From contig ML677478.1 of NCBI GenBank assembly GCA_007922305.1, positions 1,716,477-1,780,476 on the forward strand: a stretch of 64,000 nucleotides of DNA. Reading direction: 5' to 3'. Positions within the stretch are counted from its first letter, which is position 1. Every line of letters starts with the position of its first letter. The translations under genes were made by a program, and so were the position numbers. Source of the stretch: Dermatemys mawii (lineage: Eukaryota > Chordata > Testudines > Dermatemydidae). Positions 43,701 through 55,733 of the stretch are shown here, piece by piece. Under the pieces are notes generated by a model. That model worked only from the letters and a program-made list of their open reading frames with translations. It did no database searches and had not been told where the DNA came from.

Positions 43701-44814
43701 TTACCCTGCTTGCTACCGACTAATACAAGCCATGGCTCTTATATGCTGAAAAACAGTTTTTGTGCCACAAGTGGGCCAGGGATCATGTTGGAGCGCCCCA
43801 GAAAGAAAAAGGTTGAGAACATCTGACATACACCATCTAAGGCACCACACTGTCCATAGTCACCCACCCTCTAAAGAAGCACTGGGCACCAGGTTGTCTT
43901 CTCACGTACAAAAAGCCTTATATTTATTGGGCCTGGTTACTGTGTCTCAAACACCAGTTATGTCAATGGTACATTTGTTTCATCAATCCCCACAACTTAG
44001 CCCATACAACATCCCTTCAATAGCTTCTTAATATTTGGTGTTGGCAAGGCCTGATTCAAGGGACTTTCATCAACAGGCCTTTTTGAGCTGCCCATTCTCT
44101 TTGATACAAAAATTGAGCTACCACTGTCTTAGTCAATAGTTTAGGGAGAAACGAACTCTTCAGCAGTGCATTGGGCTGTCTCCTGAGCTAAGGAGGAACT
44201 TTTGTTTTGGTCGTAGCAGTAGGGGGTTGGGTGGGGGTTGTGAAAAGGAAGGGAGGCAGGATGAAAGTCTTCACTCCTTGGCTGTGTATTTCAAGTTTTA
44301 GGTTGTTAGGTTAAGTATCAAAACCAAAAGACATATGTTCTTTTGACAATAGGCCAGTGTACCTGTGTTGGGGTGGGGAAGTTGTATGGGCAGTGAGAAA
44401 TCTGGCCCAATACAAACCATTCAGTTCTCCCCTTTTCAGCAAGTCTCCTCTTAAATCAGACACTTTCACATTGTAATTACACCTTTTAACTTTCCCTCAG
44501 TCCCTTTGCATTGGGACTTCAGTCTTAGCACTGTAGATTTCAGTCATTTCTCATGTCTCTCATTTACTGGCTTCTTTATTTATTATTGTAAAGTATCTAG
44601 TATTACCGCTTGTGGAAGATCAAAATATAAAGTCTGAAATAGGACCAGATAATTAATAATTGAGGGCCCTTTCAATGTGGTGTTGAAGCGAAAAACATAA
44701 TTTTTCTCTGCAGATGCTGCTACAAAATATCTCCAGACATGCCAGGGCCCCCTCCTGATTTTTTTGCTAATTTTATTTATTTGCTATATCTTATAGTCTG
44801 TGAAACAAAGTTTA
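43701..44814. other. Non-coding, mostly unique within the window
   Basis: No copy elsewhere in the window and no convincing gene. GAAAAAGGTTGAGAACATCTG near 43805 resembles the end of a hAT element (GGTTGAGAACC type), so 43701-43830 may be a hAT relic. The remainder is A/T-rich with a G-run near 44220-44240. Confidence 0.35.
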
Positions 44815-45090
44815 GAAGCAGCAGCAGCAGCAACGGGCTTCAATTGCAGCACGGGATATTTAGGTTGGACATTAGGAAAAACTTCCTAACTGTCAGGGTC
44901 GTTAGGCACTGGAATAACTTGCCTAGAAAAGTTGTGGAATCTCCATCACTGGGGATTTTTAAGAGCAGGTTAGATAAACACCTGTCAGGGATGGTCTAGA
45001 TATAACTCAGTCATGCAGTGAGTGCAGGGGACTGGACTAGATAACCACTTGAGGTCCCTTCCAGTCCTATGATTCTAGGATCTCTGAAAA
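44815..45090 (+). repeat. CR1 LINE 3' end
   Basis: A short GCA run (AGCAGCAGCAGCAA) then GGGCTTCAATTGCAGCACGG, GGACATTAGGAAAAACTTCC, GGTTAGATAAACACCTGTCA and TCCAGTCCTATGATTCTAGG. The last codons of the CR1 ORF (FRLDIRKNFL type) are readable. Confidence 0.85.
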
Positions 45091-45177
45091 GGCCCTACAT
45101 CAGGGGAACACCAGCCTGAGCACTGGGCAAGGCAAGGGAAATACACAACTGCCTATGCTTCATATTCACCTCATCTG

Positions 45178-45365
45178 TACCCCCCATCACACACACAGAC
45201 ACACACACACACCTCACCCACTGCACACCAAACACATGCACACACAGTGCTCACTGCACATCAAAACACATAGTTCTCACTTCACAAACACAGACACACT
45301 CACACACAGAGTACGCAAAGCACAACAAAAAGACACACAGAGAGAGTGCCCACGACACACACAGC
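45178..45365 (+). repeat. CA-rich minisatellite
   Basis: CACACACAGACACACACACA, CCACTGCACACCAAACAC and AGAGAGAGTGCCCACGAC. Third direct copy of the CA module after a CR1 tail. Confidence 0.8.
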
Positions 45366-46500
45366 CTGACATTGAGCGTGATCAGAATGCAGAACAATAT
45401 CTACCGGGAAGCTGCAAAAAACGGAATATTTCCAGCTAGCCTGAACAAAGAGAACTAAAGGGGATTCTGCTGCCCTGGCAGGGAGAGAGTACGAGATTTT
45501 CCAATTGGTCTTTTCAATTGGCAGCTTCTCTGAGGTGTAGTTTATGCTTAAAATTTAGATCAACTAAGCTCGGTCACACAGGGCTAAGAAATTTTTCATA
45601 CCATAGTCACAGCACTTACCTTGTGCTGACCCTCACTGTAATTCTTCCATTGACCAAGCTATTACCTCTCAAAGACACAGACTACTGACATCAATGGAAA
45701 ACCCCCTTCCATCAGTGTGGAAAGCTTCTACACTATGGCACTGATGCACACCATAGTGGAGTCAATGTAATAGTTTTAGTATAGACATTCTCTGAATCAA
45801 TAAGGGAGTTTTCCCCCTTCCTCTTAAAGCTATTGTTCTCTCCTATTCCAATCAATAATCTCCCTCCCTTCATAAAGCTCTTTCTTTCTTTTGATAGGTA
45901 AATATGTTCAGAAAAGTTAATATTTCACCTCTCAAGATATTTCCTTCCTTTCTCTCCCATGAATGTCTCACTGTCATTTCATATCAAGGCCAAAATGCTC
46001 TGAACCTGACTTGTTTGACCATGACTTGGTGGTACCTCTTTGTTTTTCCTCCCTTCACTTACAATGAGTTGAGGATGGAAGCAATACCTAGTCAGAACCC
46101 TAATTTCAGACTTAGAGTCGGATCTTTCCCTCTTTACTAACCACACCAACGTTGCCCTTAACACTTCTGTAGGTGCTTCCTTGGATGGCAGAGGTTAAAT
46201 TTGGCTTTATTTACTTTGATCCCTGGAACATCTTTGCTCTCAAGACAACAGGTGTGCCCAAGAAATGCAATATATATTGTTGCGTGTCTTTCCTTGTGGA
46301 AGTGGAACACAGAGAGCCAGCGCATCAGCTAGTCTGTATCGCTGTCTCTCCCATGAGTTCATTTTAATATGCTACAAAACTGAGGTGAATGTATACCACT
46401 TTATTTGTTGGTCACCTCTCCAATGTCTCTTTAAGTATTTCCCAGTGTTGGGACACAAATGGGTGAATTCCTTCTACAAATTTATTGTAAAAAAAAAACC
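45366..46500 (+). repeat. Block X with MITE, copy 3
   Basis: GATCAGAATGCAGAACAATA, TTTATGCTTAAAATTTAGAT, TTCTTCCATTGACCAAGC, AGTTTTAGTATAGACATTC, GGTGGTACCTCTTTGTTTTT and TTTCCCAGTGTTGGGACA follow the order of the other copies. The hAT element of 36958-37277 is absent. No gene. Confidence 0.5.
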
Positions 46501-47060
46501 TTTTTAACTGAAGTAACAAGTGGGGTGAGAAGTTAACATTTGTAATGAATTTCTGAGTTTATTAAGCTCAGACCTACATGTTTTGCTTTATTTTTCTTTG
46601 TGATTTACTATGTTCTGTCCGCTACTACTTATAACCACATAAAAACTACTTTTTATACTTAATACAATCACTTTTGTTTGTTTATAAACTCAATGTAAGT
46701 AAGTGTTACCTTGAGGGGAAAACAGTTGTGCATAACTTTCTGACAGTGATATAGAGAGTGAACATTTATCGTGTTACCCTGTCTAAGCTTTATAGAGAGT
46801 AGAATGGATTTATTTGGGGTTTAGATCCCATTGGAAGCTGGGTGTCTGCGTTCTGGGGTCTTGCTGAACTGGTTTCAGTCTAAATCTGCAGTTTTGATTT
46901 TGTAGCCCATACACATGGTCTTTCTTCCAGCAGGCTACCATGCGTGGCTAAACAAGGGAGGGTTCTGGAAGCCCAAGGTGGCAGGGAAAATGGGCTCATA
47001 GATAATTTCAGCACATCAGGTGACAATCCCAATGGGGGTCTCTGTGACCAAACCCACAAC
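46501..47060 (+). mobile_element. LTR-A, 3' half
   Basis: AACTGAAGTAACAAGTGGGG to ACCCACAACA, with the poly-A-like ACTTAATACAATCAC near 46658 and TTATTTGGGGTTTAGATCCC near 46810. Joined to block X on the left exactly as at 15025, so this junction was duplicated with the OR unit. Confidence 0.55.
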
Positions 47061-47483
47061 ATTATGTACCAGAGTTTCCTGCATTCCCAAAAAACATCCC
47101 AGCCCCTGAGCGATGTGCTATTCCAATCTGGGTTGCTCTCAATCACTCTTATAAACTTTTTCTGTTCTGGATGACTAATTAAATAACCCTTGGAAGAGAG
47201 ACATGAGGTTGAACATCTCACCCTCTAGGTTGGTGCCCCTAGTAACCAGCCTCTAGAATCATTCTCTCTCTTTCTGGCTCTGTGATGCTTCCCATGTTTT
47301 GTCCACTGATCTCAGCTGGGGCCTGCATACCTTGTAGAAATACAAACAAATTAATAATAATAATAACAATATAAAGATGAAAAATATTCCCACAGGCTCT
47401 GAAAAATTATTTTCTATTGGGGTAAGAACTGAATTCAACTGTTTGAGCTTCCCACCACTAAACCAGTACAGCATTAAACAGAT

Positions 47484-48422
47484 TCAAGAATAGGTTAGGA
47501 GTTTACTCATTGCTCTCCTCAGAGCATCCTTCACCTCCGTGTTCCTCAGGCTGTAGATGAGGGGATTCAACATGGGGATCACCAGCGTGTAAAATACTGA
47601 GGCCACTTTGTCTGTATCCATGGAATAGCTGGAGATGGGACGCAAATACATGAAGAGGAGGGTGCCAAAAAACAGGACAACTGCAGTCAAGTGAAAAGTG
47701 CAGGTGGAGAAGGCTTTGCGCTGGCCTTCGGCAGAGCGGATCTGCAGGATGGTGGAGGTGATATAGATATAGGAATAGAGGACAGTCACAAAGCTGCTCA
47801 CTATTATGCAGAAATCGAAAAAAAACATCACAATTTCATTGATGTGGGTGTCAGAGCAGGACAGTGCCAACAGTGGGGGGACGTCACAGAAGAAATGATT
47901 GATGATGTTGGAGCTGCAGAATGACAGCCGAAATGTAAAACACGTGTGTATCATAGAATCCACCAACCCCACAGCGTATGCCCCAGCCACCAGCTGTATA
48001 CAAAGCTGCCTGGACATGGTGAACGTATAAAGCAGTGGATTACAGATGGCCGCATAACGGTCATACGCCATCACAGCCAGCAAGAGGCACTCAACATCTG
48101 TAAAAGTGACAGAGATATACATTTGCACAGCGCAGGCAGTGTAAGAAATGCTTTTCTTCTCGGCTAAGAAAGTCAGCAGCATCTTAGGGGAAATTAATGA
48201 GGAAAAGCAGAGGTCACAGAAAGACAAATTCCTGAGGAAAAAGTACATGGGGGTGTGGAGTCGGGGATCAATCGTGATTAACAAGATCATCCCCCCATTC
48301 ACCACCAGGGTGAAACCATAAACCAGTAGGAACACCGCAAACAGAGGAACCTGCAGCTCCGGACGATTTGTCAGTCCTGAGAGAATGAACTCAGTCACCT
48401 CCGAGTGATTTCCCTTTTCCAT
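47484..48422 (-). CDS. Olfactory receptor OR7 (class II, family 5/8/9-like), intact
   Basis: 312-residue odorant receptor. Core motifs are present with three notable changes: V41 replaces the TM1 glycine (VVN), the post-DRY valine is alanine ([11 protein letters not shown]124), and [10 protein letters not shown] has Thr in place of Ser. TM5 is distinctive: [20 protein letters not shown], with an Asp and three Phe absent from the paralogues, closest overall to OR5. A Thr replaces Ile at 222 (YITSTILQ). Leader 71 nt, acceptor the complement of 48494-48503, predicted intron 573 bp. The C-terminus ends LLTYS. Ligand unknown; the TM5 changes face a region that commonly contributes to the odorant pocket (family knowledge). 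Confidence 0.97.
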   Translation of the reverse strand: MEKGNHSEVTEFILSGLTNRPELQVPLFAVFLLVYGFTLVVNGGMILLITIDPRLHTPMYFFLRNLSFCDLCFSSLISPKMLLTFLAEKKSISYTACAVQMYISVTFTDVECLLLAVMAYDRYAAICNPLLYTFTMSRQLCIQLVAGAYAVGLVDSMIHTCFTFRLSFCSSNIINHFFCDVPPLLALSCSDTHINEIVMFFFDFCIIVSSFVTVLYSYIYITSTILQIRSAEGQRKAFSTCTFHLTAVVLFFGTLLFMYLRPISSYSMDTDKVASVFYTLVIPMLNPLIYSLRNTEVKDALRRAMSKLLTYS

Positions 48423-49060
48423 CTCCTCTGAACAGAGATCAGACAGCTACAGAGATGTCGGCAGGTGGACAGTACAGAAAACCTGTCCCTTCTCTGTAAT
48501 GAAGGAAGTGAAGATAAATGGAAATCAGTTTCTTAATTGACAACAATACCCTCTCAGATAAGGACATAGGTGTTCAATGAGATCCACATACTGTGCAAAT
48601 AGAATGACACGCAGGTTAATCATGCCCCACACAAACACTCCCTTTCCCTAATCTGAACCGCAAACAGTGACTTGTGACTCTGCTGTGAGAGAATCAGTCT
48701 GAAGAGATTATTCCTTAGCTCAAGAAGGGGTAAGAGTAAAAGAGTGTTAATCTTTCTACTCTCTTGGGGAAAGGGAAGCTCTGTGGCTTGGCATGTCAGT
48801 TTGGGGTAAAGTTGCTCACTGGGCTAATTAAGCTTTTTGGCATTTACTTTATCCTGTATGAATACCCAGAGACATAATGGAAAGCCCTGGCTTCGATAAC
48901 TGTGTAATTGCCTATTTTTTCTCCAGCCAAGGAGTTTGTTCCTTTAGCTAAAGGGGTAGGTGTTGGAACATAGGCTTTTAGTGCTGGAGGTCTTGAATTC
49001 AATACCTGTGGATCACCATGGTGTTTGTGTGTGTGTGTGACTGTGATGTTTGAGAATTGT

Positions 49061-49280
49061 GCATACCTGCTGAGAAGAGAGAGAGTGATGTGGTGGCATT
49101 TCCCTTTTACAGAAACTGCCAGTTTGGATGATCCGGAAAGTTTTATACTGAGATGTGTGATCTATGGGACATGATCCCTTAAGCAACTGGGAATACCTGA
49201 GCTCAGAGCGCCAGAACACCCAGTTAATATGTTCGGTGAACCAAAGCCACCTTGGTGTAATTGGTGCCCTGGGGATTAAT
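49061..49280 (-). promoter_or_regulatory. OR7 promoter, non-coding exon 1 and splice donor
   Basis: The composite site at 49258-49280 is the full consensus TAATTGGTGCCCTGGGGA then TTAAT. TATAAAA is the complement of 49141-49147. The donor is GTATGC (complement of 49061-49066) after CAG 49069-49067, slightly weaker than GTACGT in the others. The second upstream TAATTA has become AGTTAATA near 49222. Confidence 0.6.
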
Positions 49281-50311
49281 TTGACCCACTCTTTCTGACT
49301 GTTTTATTAAATGATGCAATTTCTACCAGAGTTACAGAGAAGGAGGTCAGGTGTATGTTTTATACTGCTGTTTTCAGTACTATCTGGGTACAGTGTAGAG
49401 CTGATTCACAGGATTTTTTTTGTGAAGACCAAAATTTTTTTTGCTAGAAATGTAATATTTCTACTTGGAAATACCACGGGGGTGACTCATATAGCCCACA
49501 CCACCAATCTCTTCCATGTTCTAGGTTCCATGATGCATAATGGTCTTGCTGAACTGCCCTGGAACATCACCAGAGTCCTGTAGCTGATATCTTCTCAGTG
49601 ATTCCTGGTTTCAGAATCACCGCATTGTCCTGGCCCCAATAGGAGGAATGTAAAACCTGTAAGACATGTAAGAGTACTCCAGATTATCTAGCTATATATA
49701 GCATGCTCATCAGCATTGTCTGCTATGACCTTCCTTTGCTACATTATTCCCCAAAATAGGAAAGATAGGTTCACTCATTTTCCTTGATGGATACCACATG
49801 ATGACCAGAGGAATCTTAGAATATCAGGGTTGGAAGGGACCTCAGGAGGTATCTAGTCCAACTCCCTGCTCAAAGCAGGATCAGTCCCCAACTAAATCAT
49901 CCCTACCTGGGCTTTTTAGAAACTCAGGAGGAGACCACAGCATACTACAGACTTCTGTGGATAACAAACTATCCCTCTTGCATGCATATTATCTGCACAC
50001 AGAGCTCAGATTTAACATGCTAAATAAAGCTTTGAGTCAACTAGAAATAGTCATGCTCTCACCACCAATATTAATACATCTTTTTATAATGTATGTGAAG
50101 TTATAAGATTACACTTTATCATGTTATTAACACATCTTCCAATCTCAGTCTGGAAAACTGGTCTGTCTAAATCAAAGAAATGTGTGCTCTGCTAAATTTT
50201 GTTTCTAAACAGTAACCAGAGTCATCAAGCATGGAGGGAAACAAAGGAAACCCAAAAAGGGGAGGAAGAAGTATCAGAGAACATCCTTCTACATAGAGTT
50301 TGTGTCTTCTG
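49281..50311 (-). other. Upstream part of the OR7 unit, with internal deletion
   Basis: Same order as 2329-3430, but about 300 bp between ACATCACCAGAGTCC and TGTAGCTGATATC is missing at about 49575. It also carries a private repeat insertion at 49811-49920. It ends near 50311, where it is fused to an inverted LTR-A piece. No gene. Confidence 0.5.
49811..49920 (-). repeat. CR1/SINE 3' tail insertion
   Basis: AATCTTAGAATATCAGGGTT, GGAAGGGACCTCAGGAGG, TCTAGTCCAACTCCCTGCTC: the complement of the CR1-like tail shared by turtle CR1 and tRNA SINEs. It interrupts ACCAGAGGA/ACTCAGGAGGAG, which is continuous in the other units (for example 19121-19140), so it arrived after duplication. Confidence 0.75.
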
Positions 50312-50762
50312 GTTTGCTTCCCAACTTGGTATAGAACTTCCCTAAGGCGGGAAACCTGTCTTTGGAATTCACCCTCTTCTGGAAAAGTACCAGCTTCAAG
50401 ATGGATTTCAGTAAAATGACATCGTCAGAGGTCACTGAAAGACCCCAGTCTCCATTCTTCCTGGGTTGTCCCACATATACACAGGAAGGCTTGTGGGTAA
50501 ACAGAGCCATTCACAGTTCATTGATTCTGAAGGACCTTTAATCGGTTCCACTTAACATGCCTACCTCAGTAATACAAGTTTCTATCTTATTCTCCTAACT
50601 TGAGACATAGCAATAATCCATGTAAACAAATAGGATGAACCCATTTAGTAGATTATAATCATTCTAATGATATGTTACATAGGACACTTAGCATAAAGAG
50701 TATTACAGTTATGTCATATTCATAAGAATATTTTCATATAGGTTATGGAGTGCAATGTCACA
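50312..50762 (-). mobile_element. LTR-A, inverted 5' part
   Basis: The complement starts TGTGACATTGCACTCC at 50762 and proceeds through CATTAAAGGTCCTTC-type sequence to a break at TTGGGAAGCAAACC (50312). It is followed on the right by the SINE-like element, the same neighbour as in the direct copy at 38431. Confidence 0.6.
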
Positions 50763-52345
50763 TATAGCTTTGCTCAGCACTGGATAGAAGGGGTAATTGA
50801 ACCTGGATCTCCCACTTCACAGGTCAATACCACAACTCCTGGGCTAAAAATTACAAAGGAAAAGACCATCACCAAATCCTATGGTGGCTGTGTTATGACT
50901 GGCACCTAAATCCTCTGCATGAACACACACATTGTTTTGGGACAAAGCTATTAGGTCTATTTGAAAACACATTTGTGAATAGTTTCAGGTCAATTCAAAT
51001 GGTATTGTTTTTGACAATCAATTATTAGTCCAGAAGATATTCACCCATTTCTTGAAACCTACCCAACATTGGGAAATTACTTAAAGAGACATTTGGGGAG
51101 GTGATTTACAAGTAATGTCGAATACATTCACCTTAGGTGTATCATATTAAAAAGACTTGATGGGAGAGATAGCAATAAGACCAGCTGAGGCTCTGGCCCT
51201 CTATGTTCCATTTCCAAAAGGGAAAACACAGCAGGAAAATTAATTCCATGTGTAGTGCACAACTGTTGTCCTGGGAGCAAAGATGCTCCAGCGATTAAAT
51301 CTCAAAGTCATCAAAGCCAAATTTAACCTCTGCCACCCAAGGAAGCAGCTACAGAAGTTTTAAGGGTAACTTTGATGTGTTTAGCAAACATGGAAAGATT
51401 CAACTCTAAGTCTGATTTTAGGGTTCTGAGCAATTACTGCTTCCGTCCTCAACTCATTTCCTCCTCAAGTAAAGGGAGGAAAAACAAAGAGGTACCACTA
51501 AGTCATGGGCAAACAAGTCAGTTTCAGAGCATTTTAGTGTTTAATTGAAATAACATTCATGGGAAGGGAAGGCAGGAATTATGCTAAGAGTAAAAATTTC
51601 TGAACATATTTACCTATCAAAAGAAGAAAGAGCTTTACAAGGAAAGAAGAAGAGTGATGGAAAGGGAGAGAAAAAAGCTTTAATAGGAAGGGGGAAAACT
51701 CCCCCACGGATTTGGGGAATGTCTATACTGAGGCCATTACATTGACTCAGCTATGGCGTGCAGCAGAGCCGTAGAGTAGAAGCTTTTCACACGGATGGAA
51801 GTGGATTTTCCTTTGATGTAATTAATCCACATCTCTGTGAGGCAATAGCTAAATCAATGGAAGAACTACACTGAGGGTTAGTGCAAGTGACTGCCTCACA
51901 GAGGGTGTGAAATGTTTCCTCGCACTGTGCGACAGAGCTCTGTTGATCTTTTGAGCATAAACCAGGCCTCAGAGAAGCTGCCAATGGAAAAGGCCAGTTG
52001 TGAAACTTAGTCCTATCTCCCTGCCAGGGCAGCAGAATCCCCTTTGGTTCTTTTCATTCAGGCTAGTTGGAAATATTCCAATTGTCCCAGCTTCCCAGTA
52101 GAGATTACTCTGCATTCTGACTGAGCTCAGTGTCAGACTGTGTGACTGAGGTGGGCACTTTGTCTCTCTGGGAGTGTTTGGTGTTCAGTGGGCACTGTGT
52201 GTGTGTGTAGTGGGTACTCTGTGTGTGCAGGTGGTGGTGGGTACAGTGGAGCTGAATGTCAAAGTCTCAGCAGGTGTGTGTCCCTTGCCCTGCCCATTGC
52301 TCAGCCTAGAGTCTCCCCTCCTATCAGTGCCGGGCTCCTTGTGAG
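50763..52345 (-). repeat. SINE-like element and block X, inverted copy
   Basis: 50763-50900 is the inverted SINE-like element (GGGGTAATTGAACCTGGATC holds the B-box complement). 51000-51710 is block X in reverse, 51715-51970 the MITE and 52140-52250 a GT-rich minisatellite remnant. With the flanking LTR-A and CR1 it forms an inverted copy of about 36560-38900. No gene. Confidence 0.5.
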
Positions 52346-52640
52346 ATCATAGAATCACAGAACTGGAGGGGACCTCAAACAGTCATCTAGTCCAGTCCCC
52401 TGCACTCATGGCAGTTCTAAGTATTATCTAGACCATCCCTGACAGCTGTTTGTCCAACCTGCTCTTAAAAATCTCCAGTGGTGGAAATTCCACAGTCTTT
52501 CTGGGCAAGTTATTGCAGTGCTTAGCCACCCTCACTCTTGGGGTGTTTTTCCTAATGTCCAACCTAAACCTCTCTTGCTGCAATTGAAGTCCATCAGTTC
52601 TTGTCCTATCCTTCCCCTCCTCCTGCACTGTTTTGCAATT
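52346..52640 (-). repeat. CR1 LINE 3' end, inverted
   Basis: ATCATAGAATCACAGAACTG, TAGTCCAGTCCCCTGCACTC, TCTAGACCATCCCTGACAGC, GTCCAACCTGCTCTTAAAAA: the complement of a roughly 290-bp CR1 tail, mate of the copy at 28225-28514. Confidence 0.85.
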
Positions 52641-52656
52641 TCATTTCTAAACTCTG

Positions 52657-53622
52657 TGTGATGGGTTGAGTCACAGAAACCCCTTTGGAACTGTCACCTG
52701 ATGTGCCTAGATTACCTCTGACCCTCTTTTCCCTGCCAGCTTGGGACTTCAGAACCTTACCTTGTATGAGCCAGATGTGCTTCCCTGCTGAAAACACAGA
52801 TCCAAGTCTGAACCACATCCCCCACAAGCTGCAGGCTTAACTGAAAACAGCTTAAGAAGTGTTCCTGTCTCCAGCACTCAGATACCCAGCTCCCAATCAG
52901 ATCCAAACCACAAATAAATCTGTTTCACTCTGTATAAAGTTTATACAGGGTAAACTGATAAATTGTTTGCCCTCTATAACACTGATATGCACAGCTCTAT
53001 GCTTGCCCCCAGGTATTAATAAATACTCTGGATTAATTAATAAGTAAAAAGTGATTTTATTAAACACAAAAAGTAGGATTTAAGTGGTTCCAAGTAATAA
53101 CAGACAGAACAAAGTTAATTATCAAACAAAATAAAATAAAACATGGAGGTCTAAGGCTAATACAATAAAAACTACATGCAGGTAAATCTCACCCTCAGAG
53201 ATGTTCCAATAAGCCTCTTTTACAGATTGACTTCCTCCAAGCCTGGATCCAGCAATCACTCACAGCCCTGTAGCTACTGTCCTTTGTTCCAGTTTCTTTC
53301 AAGCATTTCCTTGGGGTGTGCCAGCTGAAGACAAAATGGAGGGGTTTCCCCAACGGCTTATATAGTCTCTCTCTTGTGGGTGGAAACTCCTTCCCCTCTC
53401 CTATGCAGAATCCAGCTCCAAGATAAATTTTTGGAGTCACATGGGCAAGTCACTTGTACACACATGACTCAGATCCTTACAGGCCAACACCACATTCCCC
53501 AGAAAAGCTCAGATGTGGATTGGTTAATTGTTAGCTTAAGTATTTCTTAATTGGGGAGTTAAAGAAGCTGACTGACTGCTTCACTGAGGCTACTTAAAAT
53601 CAAACACGTACATAGCCAATAT
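52657..53622 (-). mobile_element. LTR-B, inverted, 5'-truncated
   Basis: Complement copy of LTR-B: TGTGATGGGTTGAGTCACAG (3' end), AGTGATTTTATTAAACAC (poly-A region) near 53050, CTTATATAGTCTC near 53358 (TATA side) and GGAATGTGG-type sequence near 53495. The first ~150 bp of the LTR are missing at the junction with the distal block near 53622. Confidence 0.6.
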
Positions 53623-54960
53623 TCCTAGAGGAAGTAGGGGCAGAGTGTTTCCTGGGCACAGACTTGGAGTGACAGACTTGGGAATTTCTGAATACAGAGA
53701 TTGCTGGCTGTTGGTTGTTTCTTCTGGTTTTCAGGGAAGCAGGACTTTGGAAATATTCTTTGTAACCCCTCCCCCATGGATTATACCAAAGAATATCGCT
53801 CACTTGGATCATCAATTTTTCCTCCTAATACAATCGACCCTGCCATGCCTCAGAGGTGGCACCACTTCAGAGAGGAGGGCACTGACAGCCCTGGAGTACT
53901 GAAAATACCAGCCAAGCCTGCACACCCATGGGGGATAATTTCTGCTATCACAGTTAAGAAGGAAGGGTCATCACTGGGCCTGCCATGGATCTCCTTGGGG
54001 AGGTGATAACCACAATGGCCTTGTGTATCTGCAGCCATGGATCAGGGCATGAGCCCTTCCCTATGGTAACCTCACCCTTTCATGTCAATCAAACAGGACT
54101 GTCAGTCTGCACAACACTATTGGTGTTACTGGGATATGATCTACATTTGTGACTGTGCCATACCAGGGTCCAATCCACACTAATGCGCAGCTCTTTCACA
54201 CCTGCCTGCAACCCTGAAATGCCTTGCTGAAGTGGCTTCTACATGGGCCTCTCACAAACAACTGTCTAGTATGGAAATCACACCCTGAGCGTGTATGTGT
54301 AACATCAGCCTGGATAAGAAAAGTTGGGTTACACTCAGACTATCACTACCCTTAGTTATACTGCAGCGGGACCCCAACACTCACCCATGGCTATACTGAA
54401 GAGTGACTCCAGCACACTCCCTAGTTGTCAATTTCCCTCCACAAATGTACGTCCTGTACTACCCAGTCCTTTCCTGGACAGTAGAAGTTACAGTGTCCAT
54501 TTTTAATTTAAAAGCACTAATATCCATACAACTTTCTCAGACACTTCACACAAGTTTCTCAGACACTTCTATTTATACACACTGGATCAGATAAAACAAA
54601 GTCTATTGACTACATTACAAAGATAGATATTATGTGAGTGCAAATAAGGAGGCATAGAAGTCAGATATGATTAAAAAAAATAAAGCTAGAATCTAACTTG
54701 TGCCTAAGTTAACAAATGACGTGAAATTCAAAGCAAATGTTTCCTCACCACATGCTTTCAGCAGTCTTACTGACCAAACTTCATAGGTCAGGACCCCTCC
54801 CCAAGTCCAATGGCTGCTTCCTTTATCTCATCAGATGCAGTGAATGAAAGGGCAGAGAAAGAGAGAGAGATCTGCGTGGCATGTCTGCCACTTCTTTTTA
54901 TAGTCCCATTCCCTGTTTGAGAAACATTTCCACCTGGTTACCGTGTTACTTTGTAACTTT
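53623..54960 (-). repeat. Distal block, inverted copy
   Basis: Complement of 3393-4710 in order: GGAAGTAGGGGCAGAG, CCCATGGATTATACCAAAG, TGATAACCACAATGGCC, AGCCTGGATAAG, then TTTCCTCACCACATGCTTTC and CTGACCAAACTTCATAGG. It sits on the 3' side of OR8, whereas in unit 1 the block lies on the 5' side of OR1. No gene; short frames are not conserved. Confidence 0.6.
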
Positions 54961-55034
54961 TTTTCTGTGTGAGATCCCCTTTTTGGGACTCTGGGGGCCA
55001 TTGGAAGAGGCCTTTGCAGCTCTTCCACTGATTC

Positions 55035-55733
55035 CAGCTGGCTTTAGAGATGCCCTCCCCACACGACAGGGACACCTGAAAGCATCTGGAAAGAAAAGGA
55101 CTGTAACCACAAGGGTGGGTGAGAACAGGCTGGACCCAGGTCAGAAAATGCATCTGACCTGAGAAGGATTTTACCTGAAGTAACAATTAGGGGGATAAGT
55201 GAACATTTGCAATCAATTTTTGAGTGTATTACGCTTAGACTTACGTGTTTTGTTTTATTTTGCTTTGTGGCATACAATGTTCTGTCTGTTACTACTTAAA
55301 ACCACTTAAATCCAACTTTTTATACTTAATAAAATAACTTTGTTTAATAATAAATGCAGTGTCACTAATTGTAACCTGGGGAGACAAACAGCTTTGAATA
55401 TCTCTCTATCAGTGATATAGAGGGTGAACATTTATCATTTTACCAGTATAAGCTTTATACTGATTAAAATTGACTTTATTTGGAGTTTAGATCCCATTGG
55501 GAGCTGGGTGTCTGCATGACAGATACAGGAGTCCTGCTGACCTTGTTTCAGTATAGATCTGCAGCTTTGGGGGTGTGACCCAGAGCCTGGGTCTGTCTTC
55601 CAGCAGACGAGCATATCTGGCTCAACAAGGCAGGGTTGTGGAGGCCCAGGATGTCAGGGAAAATGGGCTCAGAGGTAGTTTCAGCACCTCAAGGGACAGT
55701 CTTAATGAGGATGTCTGTGACCGAAACGGTCAC
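55035..55733 (+). mobile_element. LTR-A, 3' part
   Basis: CAGCTGGCTTTAGAGATGCC, AGAAAATGCATCTGACCTG, TTAATAAAATAAC near 55325, GTATAAGCTTTATACTG near 55445 and ACCGAAACGGTCACC at the end, followed directly by the OR8 3' flank (CTCTGCACTTGGG). Confidence 0.6.

Noticed and set aside
44815..44999. Short conserved peptide frame (RLDIRKNF...WNNLPRKVVE type), also at 22514-22735, 28232-28426 and 52428-52628
   Set aside because: It is the last part of the CR1 reverse-transcriptase ORF, covered by the CR1 annotations, not a host gene.
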